DNA from: Chaetoderma sp. LZ-2023a
Lineage: Eukaryota; Mollusca; Caudofoveata; Chaetodermatida; Chaetodermatidae
DNA: 64,000 nucleotides
Direction of reading: 5' to 3'
Assembly: GCA_034401795.1 (NCBI GenBank)
Contig: CM067369.1
Location: forward strand, 138,644,496 to 138,708,495
Notes under the pieces: generated by a model
Databases searched by the model: none
The model's input: the letters and a program-made list of their open reading frames with translations, nothing else
Told to the model about the DNA's origin: nothing
Shown here: in pieces, positions 19,099-30,855 of the stretch
Layout: each line of letters opens with the position of its first letter
Position numbering within the stretch: the first letter of the stretch is position 1
Position numbers and translations under genes: made by a program

Positions 19099-19659
19099 GT
19101 ACGCATTAAATAGTTTGTCATAGACGAATAACATTTACCGTGAATCACCTGTTGCGAAACACAAGTTATAATTCTAGAAAACCTAAGTCCAAATTGATTT
19201 AAAACAAGCCTTCTAGCCTGTTCCATGTTTTTCGATATGAGCACACGTGACATATTCAACCAAGTATTTTCATTGGCTGTTGGGTGCGCAACCCATTTAA
19301 ACCGACCAATTAAAACATCGATTGATTTGAGCGTGACGCATAGGGATTACTACACGGTACTGTTTTACTACGATTTGTTTACTATGATTTGTCATTCATG
19401 AAATGTCATCGCAAAATGTCATCGTTTGACAGTTTATCAGTCGGCAGCGAAGTAACGATTGATGGCCATGGCTCTGCGATAGTCTTAGAAGAAAAGTAAT
19501 TGATAATTTTCAACTCGGTCCATAATAGTGATATGAAAAGTTACCTCGTTCCAGATTCTCTATATATGGTTACCTAGGTCCGGATCCATGCTCGACTATA
19601 CTGTCAGGTTTTTTCATAGTCTAAATTAGCTTGAATTATTGCGGTTTGAGTAGCCTGTG
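19099..19659. other. No gene seen (intron)
   Basis: Unique-looking non-coding sequence between the exon and family B copy B4. No repeat ends or open exons recognised. Confidence 0.35.
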
Positions 19660-19887
19660 CACGATTTGATCGCTGGCTTAATGGAAGAGAAAGGAAAATC
19701 ATCACAGGGGCAGGTTGTATTAATCTAGAATTAAAACATTCGTGCCGTAATGACTACTTGAAATTTCCTTAAATTGACACATTGTTTTAAAATGGTAGCT
19801 ATTGTTGGAGTCGCTCCGTTACCCGTTAACTTTTAAATCTTATCCGGGTACTCGGTTAATTTCTCTTGCAACTCGGTTCCTTCCAAG

Positions 19888-20085
19888 ATGGATGCGCCCG
19901 TTACCAAGATGGCGGCGTCCTTGATTAATGTTTTGTTTTGGCTTGGCGTGTCTACGCACTCTGTTTTAATCCGATCATTAGCTCTCACTTCACTGTCGAT
20001 GGTATTTGTAGCGATCAGTCTTATTTTCTTGGCTGTTTTAACGTTAGTTAATTATCAAGTCGTGTTTATTAAATTTTCACTCTAA
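19888..20085 (+). CDS. Small upstream open frame of B4 (65 aa)
   Basis: Starts MDAPVTKMAASLINVLFWLG and has a long hydrophobic stretch (FVAISLIFLAVLTLV), membrane-like. The B5 counterpart at 52149 shares the start MDAPVAKMG and the same hydrophobic pattern. The position corresponds to the 68-residue frame of family A. No known family; it could be a leader peptide or a first exon. Confidence 0.4.
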   Translation: MDAPVTKMAASLINVLFWLGVSTHSVLIRSLALTSLSMVFVAISLIFLAVLTLVNYQVVFIKFSL

Positions 20086-20180
20086 AAATTTTCAAATATT
20101 TCCTGCCTAAAACTTGATTATCATTAATTTGAGAGAAAGTTAATGTTTTTAAGTAATTTTAAATTACAATCAAGTAAATT

Positions 20181-22130
20181 GTGTGTGTTGCTCATCATCA
20201 TCTTATCATGTGCAGCGTTTTAATTCTTATTCTGTATTCGCAGAAGGTGAAGGGGCAAAGCAAGGCCCCGCCTGATACATTATGCTCGCGCTCTAACGGT
20301 TTCATGAAGCGGACGTTCACGGGCCATCACTGTGTTGCCTGCGCGAAGTGCAAAGTTGGGAGTCCTTGCGATGTATGTGCGAAGTGGTCGTCGGAGATGG
20401 TGGCAGAATTTGATCATGAGAATCGCAATGGACAAGGCGGCCAATGTGGATCAGGCGTCAGTCAAAGGTCTGGAAGAGCACCTGAATGAAGCGGATTGAC
20501 TCGGCCTTGGGTGTTTGGGTGGCCCAATTCAAGGCGATGTTTGAGTCTTTTCAGTCCACGGTCCCGTTGATGCAGGCTGGTGCAGGATTACCTATTGGTG
20601 GTCCGGATAGTTCTGCAGAGGGACATGCACCTGTCCTTCCTCTTGCTTTGGCTCAAGAGCTGATGGCGGAGGAAGAAGATATCCTCCTGATGGAAGACAC
20701 TGGCATGCCGGAGTTTTCACAAGTGAGAGATTCCGGTACTTCCCGTGGGTCACCCATGGGTTTTGTATGGGTTTGTCAACCGGGTGGAGATGTCGACGTT
20801 CCGTCGGGCATATTTCACCCGGATTTCGCTCAGTCGGAAATGCCGTCAGAGCCGTATTATACATCTCCCGTTGGCGTCGTGGATGCGGGTTTGACGGCTG
20901 CTCTCCGAGTCCCATCTCCTGCCGTAGTAGCGGCCATAGTCCCGGCTCCCGTGCTGGAGCCGATGGATTGCGGTGATTCCGTGTCTGGCGATTCGCATGT
21001 AGTCGAGCCACGGACCCGCTTCGAGTGGGAAGTTTGGTCCATAGCTCTCCCCATGGATCGTCGGTGGCCTTTTCATCCAAGGGTGAGAAAGAGGATGAAA
21101 ATGGTAGTCCATTGATGGACGAATCATCTTTTTTCACCGAAGCTGAATGGGTGCAGGTTCTTGGCTGGATGTCCGACCGTCTCGGGTTGACATCGGTTCA
21201 GGGATCTCAGCGAGATCCGGCGATGGAGCGGATGTCAGAGCGTGCGGCTAGCGCTCTGTCAAGTGGCTCTTCGGCCATGCCAACTCTTCCCTTGGACACT
21301 CAGACTTCTGACATGTTGGAAGTTGTAGCTTACCGTCTGGTTCAGCCGGAGTATTCTTTGCCAAGGCCGCTAAGGGGATAAGGAGTAAGGTCCACTTTCC
21401 AGAGCAGGCCTACCATTAGTATGCTCGTGTTCCTCGGCTTTCAGTCGGGGGAAAGAGAAGCGCTGAATAGGTCGTTAGCTGGGAAATCCAAGGGTCATTG
21501 GTTTCCCAGGCTAACAAGGATCCCTTCAATGAGTTAACTCATTGAGGATGCGGCGAGAGCACCTGTGGCTGCTCTCTCGCACGGATGCACCATCCTGCAG
21601 GGTATGCTGACCTGCGCGGCGGAAGGTGGGGAAGTGCCAGAGGCTGCTCCCGGAGTTGTCTGGGACGTCATGCGCTTGTCTCAAGTTTGCCTGGCCAGGG
21701 TGATCACTAAATCATTGGTGGAACGGAGGAGAATGGTTCTCGATTCTGTAGAACCAGGACCGGAGATGAGGGCTGAGTTATTTTCCGCAACCTTCATTGG
21801 TCCGGGCTTGTTTGGCAGCTCGGCATGACAAGCCCTCTCCAAAATTGAGTCTATGGTGGCAGAGTCGTAGAAGTCACCGAAGAGGACTCGGCTGCAACAG
21901 TCCTACAAGCAGCAGAGGCAGTGCCAAAGATCACCCTTCTGTCCGTCTGGCCATGATGCCTATCGGGCATCTGATTCTCAGGGACTTGGCCGTTCGTCTT
22001 CATACAAGTCCTCTAATAAGAGCCTGTATGAAGATGATAGGAAGGGTGGCGGATCTGGTCGCGTCGGCTACCATAAGGATAGCCGTGGCAGGGCCCCGGG
22101 TCATCATATTCCATGAAGCCGCGAGGTGGC
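20181..22130 (+). pseudogene. Gag-like region of B4, decayed
   Basis: Carries the cysteine cluster (HHCVACAKCKVGSPCDVCAKW) in the same arrangement as family A, then an acidic middle part and a C-terminal region whose B5 equivalent is Gly/Arg-rich. It is read as a fossil; several interruptions. Confidence 0.7.
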
Positions 22131-22189
22131 CATGGGGGACGGTCCTGATGGGTTTCCGGCGAGACCCGTTCCGGTGGCGCCAGGAATGC

Positions 22190-23460
22190 AGGTAGTCGAG
22201 AATCTTCACCCAAGCGAATTAATGTCTTATCGCTCAATATCGATCGCAAGCTGTGTGCAGATTCCTGCCATTGGAGGCAGACTTCAGCTTTTCTCAAACC
22301 AGTGGGAACAGGTCATGCAAGATTGTTTCGTCTGTCATTGGCTAAGAAACAGCTACGAACCGGACTGGCTCATCAGTCAATCGTTAGTTCGGTTAACATC
22401 GACTCCAATATGGATTGTGAATCTAGAGAAATCAGAATTGACTCCATCCCAGGAGTTTGTGTATCTGGGAATATTTTTCAATCTCAGGGACGGTGTATCT
22501 TTTCCAGCGGAGAGCAGAGGCAAGAGTTTGATTGCAGTACTGGAGCCAGTTTCTCTAGGAGCCTATCTGACGGTTTGTCAATTTCTCAGAATACTGGGTT
22601 TACTAGTGAGACGGTGGTTCCTTATGCGGCACTCAGACGCAGGCCGATTCAGATGTACTTAATGTCATTCTGGCCTCAGATAATGGATCCGTTGTCTCTG
22701 AGGATTCCAGTAAAAGAACCGTTGATGTTCCATATTCAGTGGTGGTTATCGGAACAGAATCTCCTACGAGGTGTTCCTCTACAACCTCCTCGGCCGCAGA
22801 TGTCCATCTTTACAGATGCATCAACGAAAGGTTGGGGAGCAATACTGGACAATCTCAGTGTCTGGGGAATGGGATCAGACCAATGTGCAAAAACACATAA
22901 ATGTTCTCGAATTATTAGCGGTGGCATTAGCACTTCGAAAATTTGAGAACTTAATCCGAGACAACGTTGTCCTAGTAAGGACAGACAATCCACAGTGGTG
23001 TCTTATTTGAACCGCCAAGGCGGGACGAGATCACCAGAGTTGTGCATGATGATATGGAACCTTCTGCTGTGGTGCCAAGAGAGGAATATTATTCTTCGGG
23101 CAGCGCACATTCCAGGAAGATTGAACATCCTAGCAGATGCTCTCAGTCGAAGGACGGTTTGTCGTCCGACAGAATGGAAGCTCTACCAGTCGGTAGCGGA
23201 GGTTCTTTTCAAACATTGGGGCAAGCCAAATGTGGATCTATTTGCAATGAAAAAAAATGCAAAGATGGTCACATACGTGTCACCGATCCAGGACCCGCTA
23301 GCTCTAGCAGTAGACGCACTGGCGATAAGTTGGAAGGGAATGTACGTGTATGCGTATTCTTCAACAATTCTCATCCCAAAAGTTCTGGCAAAGATAAGAT
23401 AGGGCATATGTCTAGTACTACTGATCGCCCCTCATTGGCCAGGCCGATAGTGGTTTACAG
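22190..23460 (+). pseudogene. RT/RNase H region of B4, decayed
   Basis: Recognisable pieces of DIRS RT and RNase H: LEKSELTPSQEFVYLG, IFTDASTKGWGAIL, NRQGGTRSPELCMMIW, HIPGRLNILADALSRR and the DIRS domain NVDLFAMKKNAK. It is incomplete and interrupted in several places. Confidence 0.75.
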
Positions 23461-23469
23461 ATCTGCTGG

Positions 23470-24560
23470 ACCTTCTGGTCCGCAATCCAATCCCTCTTCC
23501 AGACAGAAGGGATCTGATTTTTCAGAACAAAGGTCTGTATCTTCACGACAGACTGGAGATGTTCCAATTGACTGCATGGATGTTGCCAAGCAGCGAGCAA
23601 TTAAGGGTGGCTTTTCTGAGCAAGGAGCAAAATTTGTCGTTTCAGCCAGAAGAGGGTCAACCACCAAGACATATAATTATAGAATCAACAAATTTGCAAG
23701 TGGTGTAAGGGAAGAGATATTAATCCCTTTTCTGCATCTGTACAACACGTAGCAGATTTTCTGTCATTTATACGAGGTTGACAAACTTGTACCTTCAACC
23801 CTAGCAGCATATACGTCTGCATTAACTTCAGTAGTTCCCTGTCTGGCCACTGTAGGAGTGGCGAACGACACTTTAAATGAAGTTATTAAAGGAATAAGCA
23901 ATTTGCGACCCAGACAGCCAATTCCTATCCCAGCGTAGAATCTATCTCTTGGTCTACAGGTTTTAGGGCATGCTCCCTTTGAACCAATTAGATCTATAGA
24001 TATTAAACTCTTAACTATTAAGTTTTCTTGGTTGCATCGGCGAGAAGGAGAAGCAAAATCTATGAGCTTTCTGCCGAACAAGACTGTTTTGTCGTTATAG
24101 GTCAAGGTTTAAGACTATTACCACATCTCTGTTTCCTGGCAAAGAATCAGTCACTTAAATATCGAGGACAGCCGATCAATTTGCCAAGTTTAATTAGGCA
24201 TGACCCAAACTTCTGCTTGGTGTCCTGTCAGATGTCTGAAAATGTATAAGAAACGTACTGAGGAGTGGAGAGATGACCCGAAATCTCTGTGGTTACATGT
24301 ATGTCTCAAAGCTCCTCATTTGCGCGCCTTGAAAGATACCATTTCTCGTTGGATAGTCGATGCTATTCATATGTTGCACAAAATCGCTACAGGAAAGCAG
24401 ATTGATTGTGCGAATGCCCATCAGGTCCGAGCACTAGCAGCATCATCGGGCCTTTATACGGGTGTCTCTTTAGAGGAGGTGATGTCTGTAGCACAATGGC
24501 ATGCCGAATCGTAATTCACCGATTTCTACCTTCGCGATACCGCCAGCACACTTAATCCGG
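23470..24560 (+). pseudogene. Tyrosine recombinase region of B4, decayed
   Basis: Retains the core-binding start (FSEQGAKFVVSARRGSTTKT), ISRWIVDAIHMLHKIATGKQ and the His-x-x-Arg region AHQVRALAASSGLYTG, followed by MSVAQWHAES. Interrupted in several places. Confidence 0.75.
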
Positions 24561-24716
24561 TACCTCCTTCAGGTATTCAGCTGTATGAGGATGACCAGAA
24601 GTGTCCACAGTCTCTGTTAAAAAGCTGTCACCATCAGGGATAGTGACAGACACCAACACAATAAGCTCATTGTGAATATTACTCCAGCCATCGAGAGCCG
24701 ATTGCAACAGCTCCTT

Positions 24717-25022
24717 TTAGACAGTTACCAAGGAAGCCTGGACTTCATTAAGGAACCTGTCAGCAACATCAAAGCGACTAGGTGTGCAATATCCAGGACG
24801 CAACATCTGGACCAGTTTCTTGAACTCTGGATGTTCCACTGTGGAGAAAGGACTGTTGGTGGCATAAATATAATGGGCCACTTGACGATCTATAGCCTCC
24901 TTTTCACTGTTTGAAGTCTGCATCACAAATTTGTTCATGCTACTGTTCTTTAGTTTCTTGGGTGGTGGTGTTAGTGTTGGAGACGACCGAGACGTCACGA
25001 GTATGTGAGGTAGACGATGCAC
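24717..25022 (-). pseudogene. hAT transposase fragment following the BED finger
   Basis: Contains IDRQVAHYIYATNSPFSTVE and HPEFKKLVQMLRPGYCTPSR, a classic early segment of hAT transposases after the BED finger. The catalytic DDE core and the C-terminal dimerisation (hATC) region are absent, so the protein is truncated to roughly the first third. A frame change separates it from the BED part. Confidence 0.65.
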
Positions 25023-25054
25023 ACTTCATGGGAAATGGAACAGAGATGCTTGAG

Positions 25055-25270
25055 TCAGCTGGAGCGCTGGGGAGCGGGCACAGGCTCAGTGTCAGCAACA
25101 GTCACAACACTGCTGTTGCATAGATCAATGTGTGATTTCATGCGGGCTACTAGCCCCTGCATATCTTTACCACAAGTTTTGCATTTTGCACGACATCCAG
25201 TCTTGCCAGTGACAACAATTTTGTCAAAATACAGCCACACACAATCAGTCTTTCTACCAGACCCGGGCAT
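25055..25270 (-). CDS. hAT transposase, BED zinc finger part
   Basis: A 71-residue frame from the ATG at 25270. It has the BED finger with VWLYFDKI, CRAKCKTCGKDMQG (CxxC) and MKSHIDLC (HxxxxC), the DNA-binding module found at the N-terminus of hAT transposases. The frame is then lost; the next transposase piece lies just downstream at 24717-25022. The host alternative, a ZBED-type domesticated gene, is unlikely because the rest of the protein is missing. Confidence 0.65.
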   Translation of the reverse strand: MPGSGRKTDCVWLYFDKIVVTGKTGCRAKCKTCGKDMQGLVARMKSHIDLCNSSVVTVADTEPVPAPQRSS

Positions 25271-25699
25271 TGTGATGAAGTACTGAGTCTACTGACCAGA
25301 TAATAATATAGATATATATACACTCTAGAAAACTCATTAAAATGAAACGGCCAGTTAAGCACACCTTATAAATTTATATACACACAGAAACATAGAGACT
25401 GAGTCTGACTGACATATGTCAAACAGGATGTAGCGTCTACTCGCCATGACACCGTCTAGACATATGCCAATTGCCAAATGCTGTCCATGTCACAGACAAA
25501 ATATTGATTTTTACCTGTCAGGCTCTGTGCACAAAGAAAACATCTAATATAGACTCTTAATGATAAAAATAATAAAATAAAACATACACATCATTATAAA
25601 ATTAAAAAATCATTGTTTTTTTGGTGATTTTTGTTAAGTGATTTAAATTGTGATTTAAATCAATGATTTAAATCAAATGATTTAAATCAAACAACCCTG

Positions 25700-26006
25700 T
25701 GTCCATTAGCATGTTTGTATCTGGAATGTTTATAGGCATTATAGGGGCGAGATACATGTATGTCTGTCCGTATATGCGTCTGAATACCATACATTTTCTA
25801 CTACTGACTACTATTTGCATGTGAAAGTAATAGAGGATTCCAATCTGTCAGTTAAATGCCAGTCATAATTCAGTCATAATAAATTACGTCATATGTAGGG
25901 TGATGTCACAATGAAATATGTCATGAATGACATATTTAAGTCTGTCATAAATGCTTAATAGTCAGTCAACTTGTACGCATTGTATGTCTTTTCTAGTTAA
26001 TAACCT
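25700..26006. other. No gene seen; P2-associated flank
   Basis: Contains TCAGTCATAATAAATTACGT and GATGTCACAATGAAATATGT, degraded versions of the AATCAATTA-type unit that accompanies P2 palindromes elsewhere (48.0-48.9 kb, 60.7 kb). Confidence 0.35.
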
Positions 26007-26114
26007 CTGTTGAATATTTTAAAACTAATTTGACGTGGCACTGTTGCTGCCTATTGTTGCTGCCATATAGGCAGCAACAGCACCCAGTCAAATTAGTTTC
26101 AAAAATATTCAACT
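26007..26114. repeat. P2 palindrome
   Basis: Arms CTGTTGAATATTTTAAAAC and GTTTCAAAAATATTCAAC, with the core TGTTGCTGCCATATAGGCAG. The flanking right side (GGGCAAAGCGTGGGCGGAGC) is the longer P2 unit. Confidence 0.8.
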
Positions 26115-26312
26115 GCTTGCCTGTATATTTTTCTGAAAATTGAGATTGGGTGAGTGGCAGGTTCGATCAATTCCAACAGGGGCAAAGCGTGGGCGGAGCT
26201 TAGCTAGAGATGGGAGGGTTATGGCTAAAAGTGGATTCATCCATTCATGATTGCATTCATTTACCTCGCATGTGACATGAAACAGTTACAATGTGACGTA
26301 TGCAAACACCTC

Positions 26313-26535
26313 TAACCCTCGAATTTGTTAAAAAATTTAATTTCTTATAAAATGTCCATTTGCAGAGCAAGAGATTATTTTTTAAAGTGTACCACTAGAA
26401 TGACTGGCTCTGTTATCGAGCCAGTCATTCCAGTGGTAAATTGTCAAAAATAGTCTTCTCTTCATCTGCGATTGGCCATTTCTCTAGACCACTGCAGAAT
26501 CCATTTTTGGCAGTTATGAGTGTTAGCGGGGTAAA
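26313..26535. repeat. P1 palindromic MITE
   Basis: From AACCCTCGAATTTGTTAAAA to GTGTTAGCGGGGTAAA; centre GACTGGCTCTGTTATCGAGC. Confidence 0.78.
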
Positions 26536-26664
26536 TGTATCTAGACAAATGTGTTAATGGACACAGTCCTATTAAAACCAGTAATTGACACCCAGCTTTA
26601 ATCTTGAAGAAGGTGGTTATGAATTTTATTGGGTCGTATTTTGTGGTGGCATCTGTCAGCAAAT

Positions 26665-27580
26665 CTGTGTCCATGCCATATCTCAAAAGAATTTTAATCT
26701 ACGTTTGAATTTTTTGTTTCAGTGAACATATTAGGTAGAGACAATATGGCGTGATTTTGTTTCAGCAAGATCTGTCCATATGAGATTTATGCCCCCCCTC
26801 CCCTCCCCCCCCCCCCACACCCCAACCCCCCCCCCCCCTACCACCCCCCGAAATGCCTAAAATGTGGCAACAATTTTGTGTCCATGCCATATCTCAAAAA
26901 GTGTTTAGTCTACATTTGAAATTTTTGTTTCAGCGAATACATTATATAGAGACGAAGTGTCATGTTTTTGTTTCAGTGAGATCCGCCCATATTTGTGAGA
27001 GTTGGTCCCCCTGAAATCTTTAAAATAAAAATATTAGGTAGAGGAGGCGATGTGTCCTAATTTTGTCTCGGTGAGACCTGTCCAAATTTGTGAGCGTTAT
27101 CTCCCCTAAAATGCTTAAAATGTGTCCAAAATTTTGTGTCCGGGCCATATCGCAAAGGATTGTAATCTATGTTTGAAATTTTTGTTTCAGCGAATACATG
27201 ACATAGAAACCAAGTGTCATATTTTTGTTTCGGTGAGATCCGCCCATATTTGTGAGAGTTGTCCCCCCCCCCCCCCCCTGAAATCCTTAAAATATGTCAA
27301 AATTTTGTGTAATTATCTCAAGAAGCTTTTAATCTACATTTAACATTTTTATTCAGTGGACATAGTACATAGAGACGAAGTGTCATGACTGATTCTGTGA
27401 GATCCATCCATATTTGTGAGAGTTATCTCCCCTGAAATGTTTAAAATGGGTAAAAAATTTCGTGTCCATGCCATATCTTAAAAGTTATTCCCCCTAAGAA
27501 GATGTAAATAAAATCTAATGGCCGGCCAGATCTCGGGGAGTTTTGAAACTACATTTGAAATTCCTTTTCCAGGGGACATA
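26665..27580. repeat. Tandem array of ~150-165-bp T repeat with C-runs
   Basis: About five to six units, each with GTCCATGCCATATCTCAAAA, a CTACATTTGAAATTTTTG-like stretch, GAGACGAAGTGTCATG, TGAGATCCGCCCATATTTGTG and TTATCTCCCCTGAAAT. Two units carry long C-runs at the TCTCCCC position (26791-26850 and 27265-27280). The array is cut by the insertion of the large transposon and resumes at 41949. Confidence 0.7.
26791..26850. repeat. Poly-C / C-rich tract
   Basis: Runs of up to fourteen C interrupted by T, A or AA, about 60 bp long. It lies within a T-repeat unit and presumably expanded from its CTCCCC motif. It could form G-quadruplex / i-motif structures. Confidence 0.8.
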
Positions 27581-27588
27581 TATACACC

Positions 27589-28613
27589 CAGGGCTGCGCG
27601 ATATACCGATACCATATTTAAAACCGATATACCGCACTGACAGTTTCATAACCGATTATAAAAAATAAATATCGAAAAACCGAATATGAACATATTTTCG
27701 GTTTTTCGTATCAGGATTGTTAAAAATAAAAGATACTAACGAGTATGAAAAGCGTAATGAATAATAATGGCCAGACTTTCCATTAAGCTACATTCGGGGC
27801 AACTAATAATTGAACGTGGCCCCAATTGCGCATATTGTGTACTCCATGTAACTCGCTGTGGCTGGCCGACAGCAACAACACCAGATAAATTTGCAATATA
27901 AAACACAATACTAACGCGGGAATTTGTCATTGAAATTTGTATCGGGGGAAACATTTCTAAACAACGGCATCCATTTTATTTACGTCACCGGCTAATTAAC
28001 ATAATGCAAAGTCGTCCCAAAACTAAATCGCCCGAATGGATACAAAATCTCGCCAATAAATATAATGCTGAATACATTTTGCTGATTAGGATATAATTTT
28101 AAATAAAATTATTACTCAAACCGTTTTTAAAACGTTATCTTCTATACACAATATCATATTAACTTATGAAATTCGCATTCGCAATATTACAGTTAATATT
28201 TTCTTCAAGGCATGATTTCGTCCTCGGGCCGATTTGGAAATGAAAGAAGAAATGGAGATAATTACATCGTAATTAATTACAATCACGTGATTAGGCTATG
28301 TTTTTCGCAACCTGTTTTACTGATTTATGATTAATTTTGACAAAATAAACGATGTTTATTTAACTGTGCTTAATATTTAGGCCGTCTAATTAATAATTTC
28401 ACTCCCGCGTTGATGTATATTATAAGGTATATTAAGCTTTAAAGGCGTAAAACGTTACGACTGTATCAGGGTGTGAAAATACGTTATGTTTTCGTGCTAT
28501 TTTTTATCATTTAAATTTTTTGTTTCATGTCCATAAAACCGATATTCGGTTAAAACCAATATGAAAAGTCATATCGAAACCGATATGGCTGTAAGCCAAA
28601 CCGCGCAGCCCTA
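27589..28613. mobile_element. hAT-like MITE inserted in the end of the large transposon
   Basis: The ends CAGGGCTGCGCG and CGCGCAGCCCTA form a 12-bp inverted repeat with one mismatch. An exact 8-bp duplication, TATACACC, flanks it (27581-27588 and 28614-28621). An 8-bp duplication and a CAGGG end are typical of hAT. About 1.0 kb, AT-rich, with subterminal CCGATATACCG / CGATATCGG-like repeats at both ends; no transposase frame. The duplicated bases are the terminal nucleotides of the large transposon, so this insertion is younger than it. Confidence 0.85.
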
Positions 28614-28780
28614 TATACACCTAAAAAAAAGTAAGTTCCCCTCTAAATATGGGCTAATATTTTCCTAGATATAGGTCTGATTTTAATACAATTTCTCACA
28701 GGTCATTAGTTTGACTATAGCATCAATCAGTGAAAATGATTATCCCATCTGTATTTCTATGCATGAATGCGCATGCGCTA

Positions 28781-30124
28781 AATGCAAATTTGACCCATTT
28801 CAAAAATTCTTAAAACGGAACATGGATACAAATTGTATCCAGTGCCAAGAAAATCATAACCGATAGAGAGCAAAAAGCAACTTTTATCCAATAACATCAA
28901 TAATTCATTTCATAAACGATAAAGCATAAAACATTTTATTCAGAATTCCATCAAATCATAAACGATCATTTCAAACGGACAGTAAATCACAGATTTAACA
29001 GAGTTAATAACGTGTGTATCCACCATTCTGCTGAATCACGTTGCGGCACTGATTTCTCATAGAGTTGATGAGGCGGGTGACCCGATGTTGTGGTATAGCC
29101 ATCCACTCCTGTAACAACTAATACATGTCACCAAGAACGGTGTCGTCGGTCACTGTGATAAACTGGTCGCTTGAGCTGATCCCACAAATGCTCAAGGGGG
29201 TTAAGGTCTGGCGAGATGGATGGCCACACAATTCTCTGAATACCGTGATGATTAAAAAAAGTGTGGACGCGCATTGTCATCCATAAAGATGAATCCATCG
29301 TCGATGGCTCCAGCATATGGTAGGACATGTGGTTCCAAGACCTCCGCAACATAGCGATTGGTATTAAGGCTACCTTCGATCAGAACCAAATCGGTCTTTT
29401 CTCCTCCACAAATTCCAGCCCACATCATCACGCTGCCTCCTCCAAATGCGGTCACCGGTTGTACACAACAGTCCGAAAACCGTTCTCCACGGCGACGCCA
29501 TACACGTTTCCTTCCATCAATGTGACGGAGACAGACGCGCACCTCATCACTAAACAACACATTAGCCCATTGCTGTCTTGTTCACTGTTCATGTTCCCGT
29601 GTCCATTCAAGACGCGTTTCCCTGTGGCACAATAGCAGGGCGGATCTCTTAACCAGACGACGGGCACGCAATCCAGCTTTATGAAGGCGATTTCTTACAG
29701 TTTGGTTCTTTAACCATCCTGGCCCCGACTCCAGCAGCTGCGTGCAGCTGATCTCTTATCGCCCTCGCTGTGGATTGCCTTCTTCGCAGTGTTAGGTTGG
29801 TGATGAGACGATCTTGAGCTGGTGTTGTTGCTGTCGGCCAGCCACTTCTTCGTCGATCCTGCACCTCAACAGTCCGCTGGAATTTATCCCACAGTTTTTG
29901 GATGGCATTTGGACTAACGCCCATTCTATGAGCCACCTGTTTCACTGGAAAATTGGCCTCTAAAACACCAATGGCAATTGCTGTATTCTGGTTCGTTAAC
30001 CGTGGCATTCTTAAATCACAAAACTATGCATTTGCCTTTACACGTTAGTGCCAGAATGACTGATATTCCTCCAGCAAAGGCTATGTTTGATTTCAGAATT
30101 TTTGAAATGGAACAAATTTGCATT
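28781..30124 (-). mobile_element. Tc1-like transposon, decayed
   Basis: About 1.34 kb with imperfect inverted ends AATGCAAATTTGACCCATTT and AAATGGAACAAATTTGCATT, placed inside the left inverted repeat of the large transposon. TA stands on the left; the right copy reads TG, so the duplication is no longer exact. It encodes a Tc1-type transposase on the minus strand with several frame interruptions. Confidence 0.82.
29110..30008 (-). pseudogene. Tc1-like transposase, frame-disrupted
   Basis: The N-terminal paired helix-turn-helix region is intact from the ATG at 30008: MPRLTNQNTAIAIGVLEANF, RMGVSPNAIQKLWDKFQRT and RRSGWPTATTPAQDRLI. The DDE core follows in other frames: LFSDEVRVCLRHIDGRKRVW (first Asp), FIFMDDNARPH (second Asp) and WPSISPDLNPLEHLWDQLKR (the catalytic Glu lies in NPLEHLW). 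About 300 codons in total, slightly under the usual ~340, with about three frame changes. As a plain Tc1 copy it is non-functional. Confidence 0.82.
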
Positions 30125-30855
30125 TGGGTCATTCCATCTCAAATCAGCAAGTGGTCCCCACCTGACCATCTCAGAATTGCTTAATATTTTGTTTACAGCT
30201 ACCTACACATATTTTAGGCGATTATACAAAATTATAGAGTCCAGTTTTACATACTTTTCAAAATATTGCAGTCTGAATAACATAGGGGTGGCGAAAATGT
30301 TACAGGGTTTTCGCACATGTTATTTTTTCCACAACTTTCAAGTCCTAATATATCCCTTATTATACATGCTAGCCATCTGAAATTTTTACCATTAATTCAC
30401 TGCTATGTGTCTTACTGGAAATTGCAAAGAAATGCCAAATACCTTTATAAATCTTTATTTAATACTTTACCAAAAATGGCAAAATAATCTTCGACATTGT
30501 GCATTTTGCAACTTTTATCTGAGAATAAAACACAAACTGTCTGCACTTAGGGCTTGCCTTTTCACATGCTTTATGTATCCATTTAGATGAACATGCACAG
30601 GTGTTTGTAACCTCCTAAGTTCATAACTTTTAGAGATATGACTTGTTGAAAACAAGAAAATCTTCACGCATGTCAAGTTTCAGCTGCAAATATTATTAAG
30701 AGGGACAGGTGGCACACACTATTGCTATATATCAAAAGAAAGCATATGGTCTAGGCTTTAATTTGATACCTAGAACAACTTGCCCCTATGATTATTTCAG
30801 TGTGATAATAATTTAACAAAATAGGGTTATTTTGTCAATTCACGAATGGTTATCA

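Larger units (their letters stand above)
19660..24560 (+). mobile_element. DIRS-type retrotransposon, family B copy B4, heavily decayed
   Basis: The same order as B5: leader with a small open frame, gag-like part with cysteine cluster and Arg-Gly tail, RT/RNase H part, tyrosine recombinase part. It is broken in many places (more than eight interruptions by eye) and lacks recognisable terminal repeats on both sides. At the right it passes straight into a truncated hAT element. Similarity to B5 at DNA level is good but lower than between A2 and A3, so this is an older insertion. It is oriented with the host gene. Confidence 0.85.
24565..25699 (-). mobile_element. hAT-type DNA transposon, 5' part only
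   Basis: Read on the minus strand, the outer end at 25699 starts CAGGGTTGTTTGATTTAAATC, given here as CAGGGTTG plus TTTGATTTAAATCA; the latter 14-mer recurs three to four times as subterminal repeats (25640-25690). A BED-finger transposase start lies downstream. The other end is missing: similarity stops where family B copy B4 begins, so the transposon is truncated at its 3' side. The CAGGG terminus is typical of the hAT superfamily. Confidence 0.7.
28622..30855. repeat. Left inverted repeat of the large transposon (interrupted by Tc1)
   Basis: Matches the complement of 41055-41948, for example GGTCCCCACCTGACCATCTC and TACATGCTAGCCATCTGAAA. Without the Tc1-like insertion it measures about 0.9 kb. 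Identity is high over most of its length (by eye). Confidence 0.82.

Noticed and set aside
27736-27954. 72-codon minus-strand frame inside the hAT-like MITE
   Set aside because: No transposase motif; the element is non-autonomous and AT-rich.
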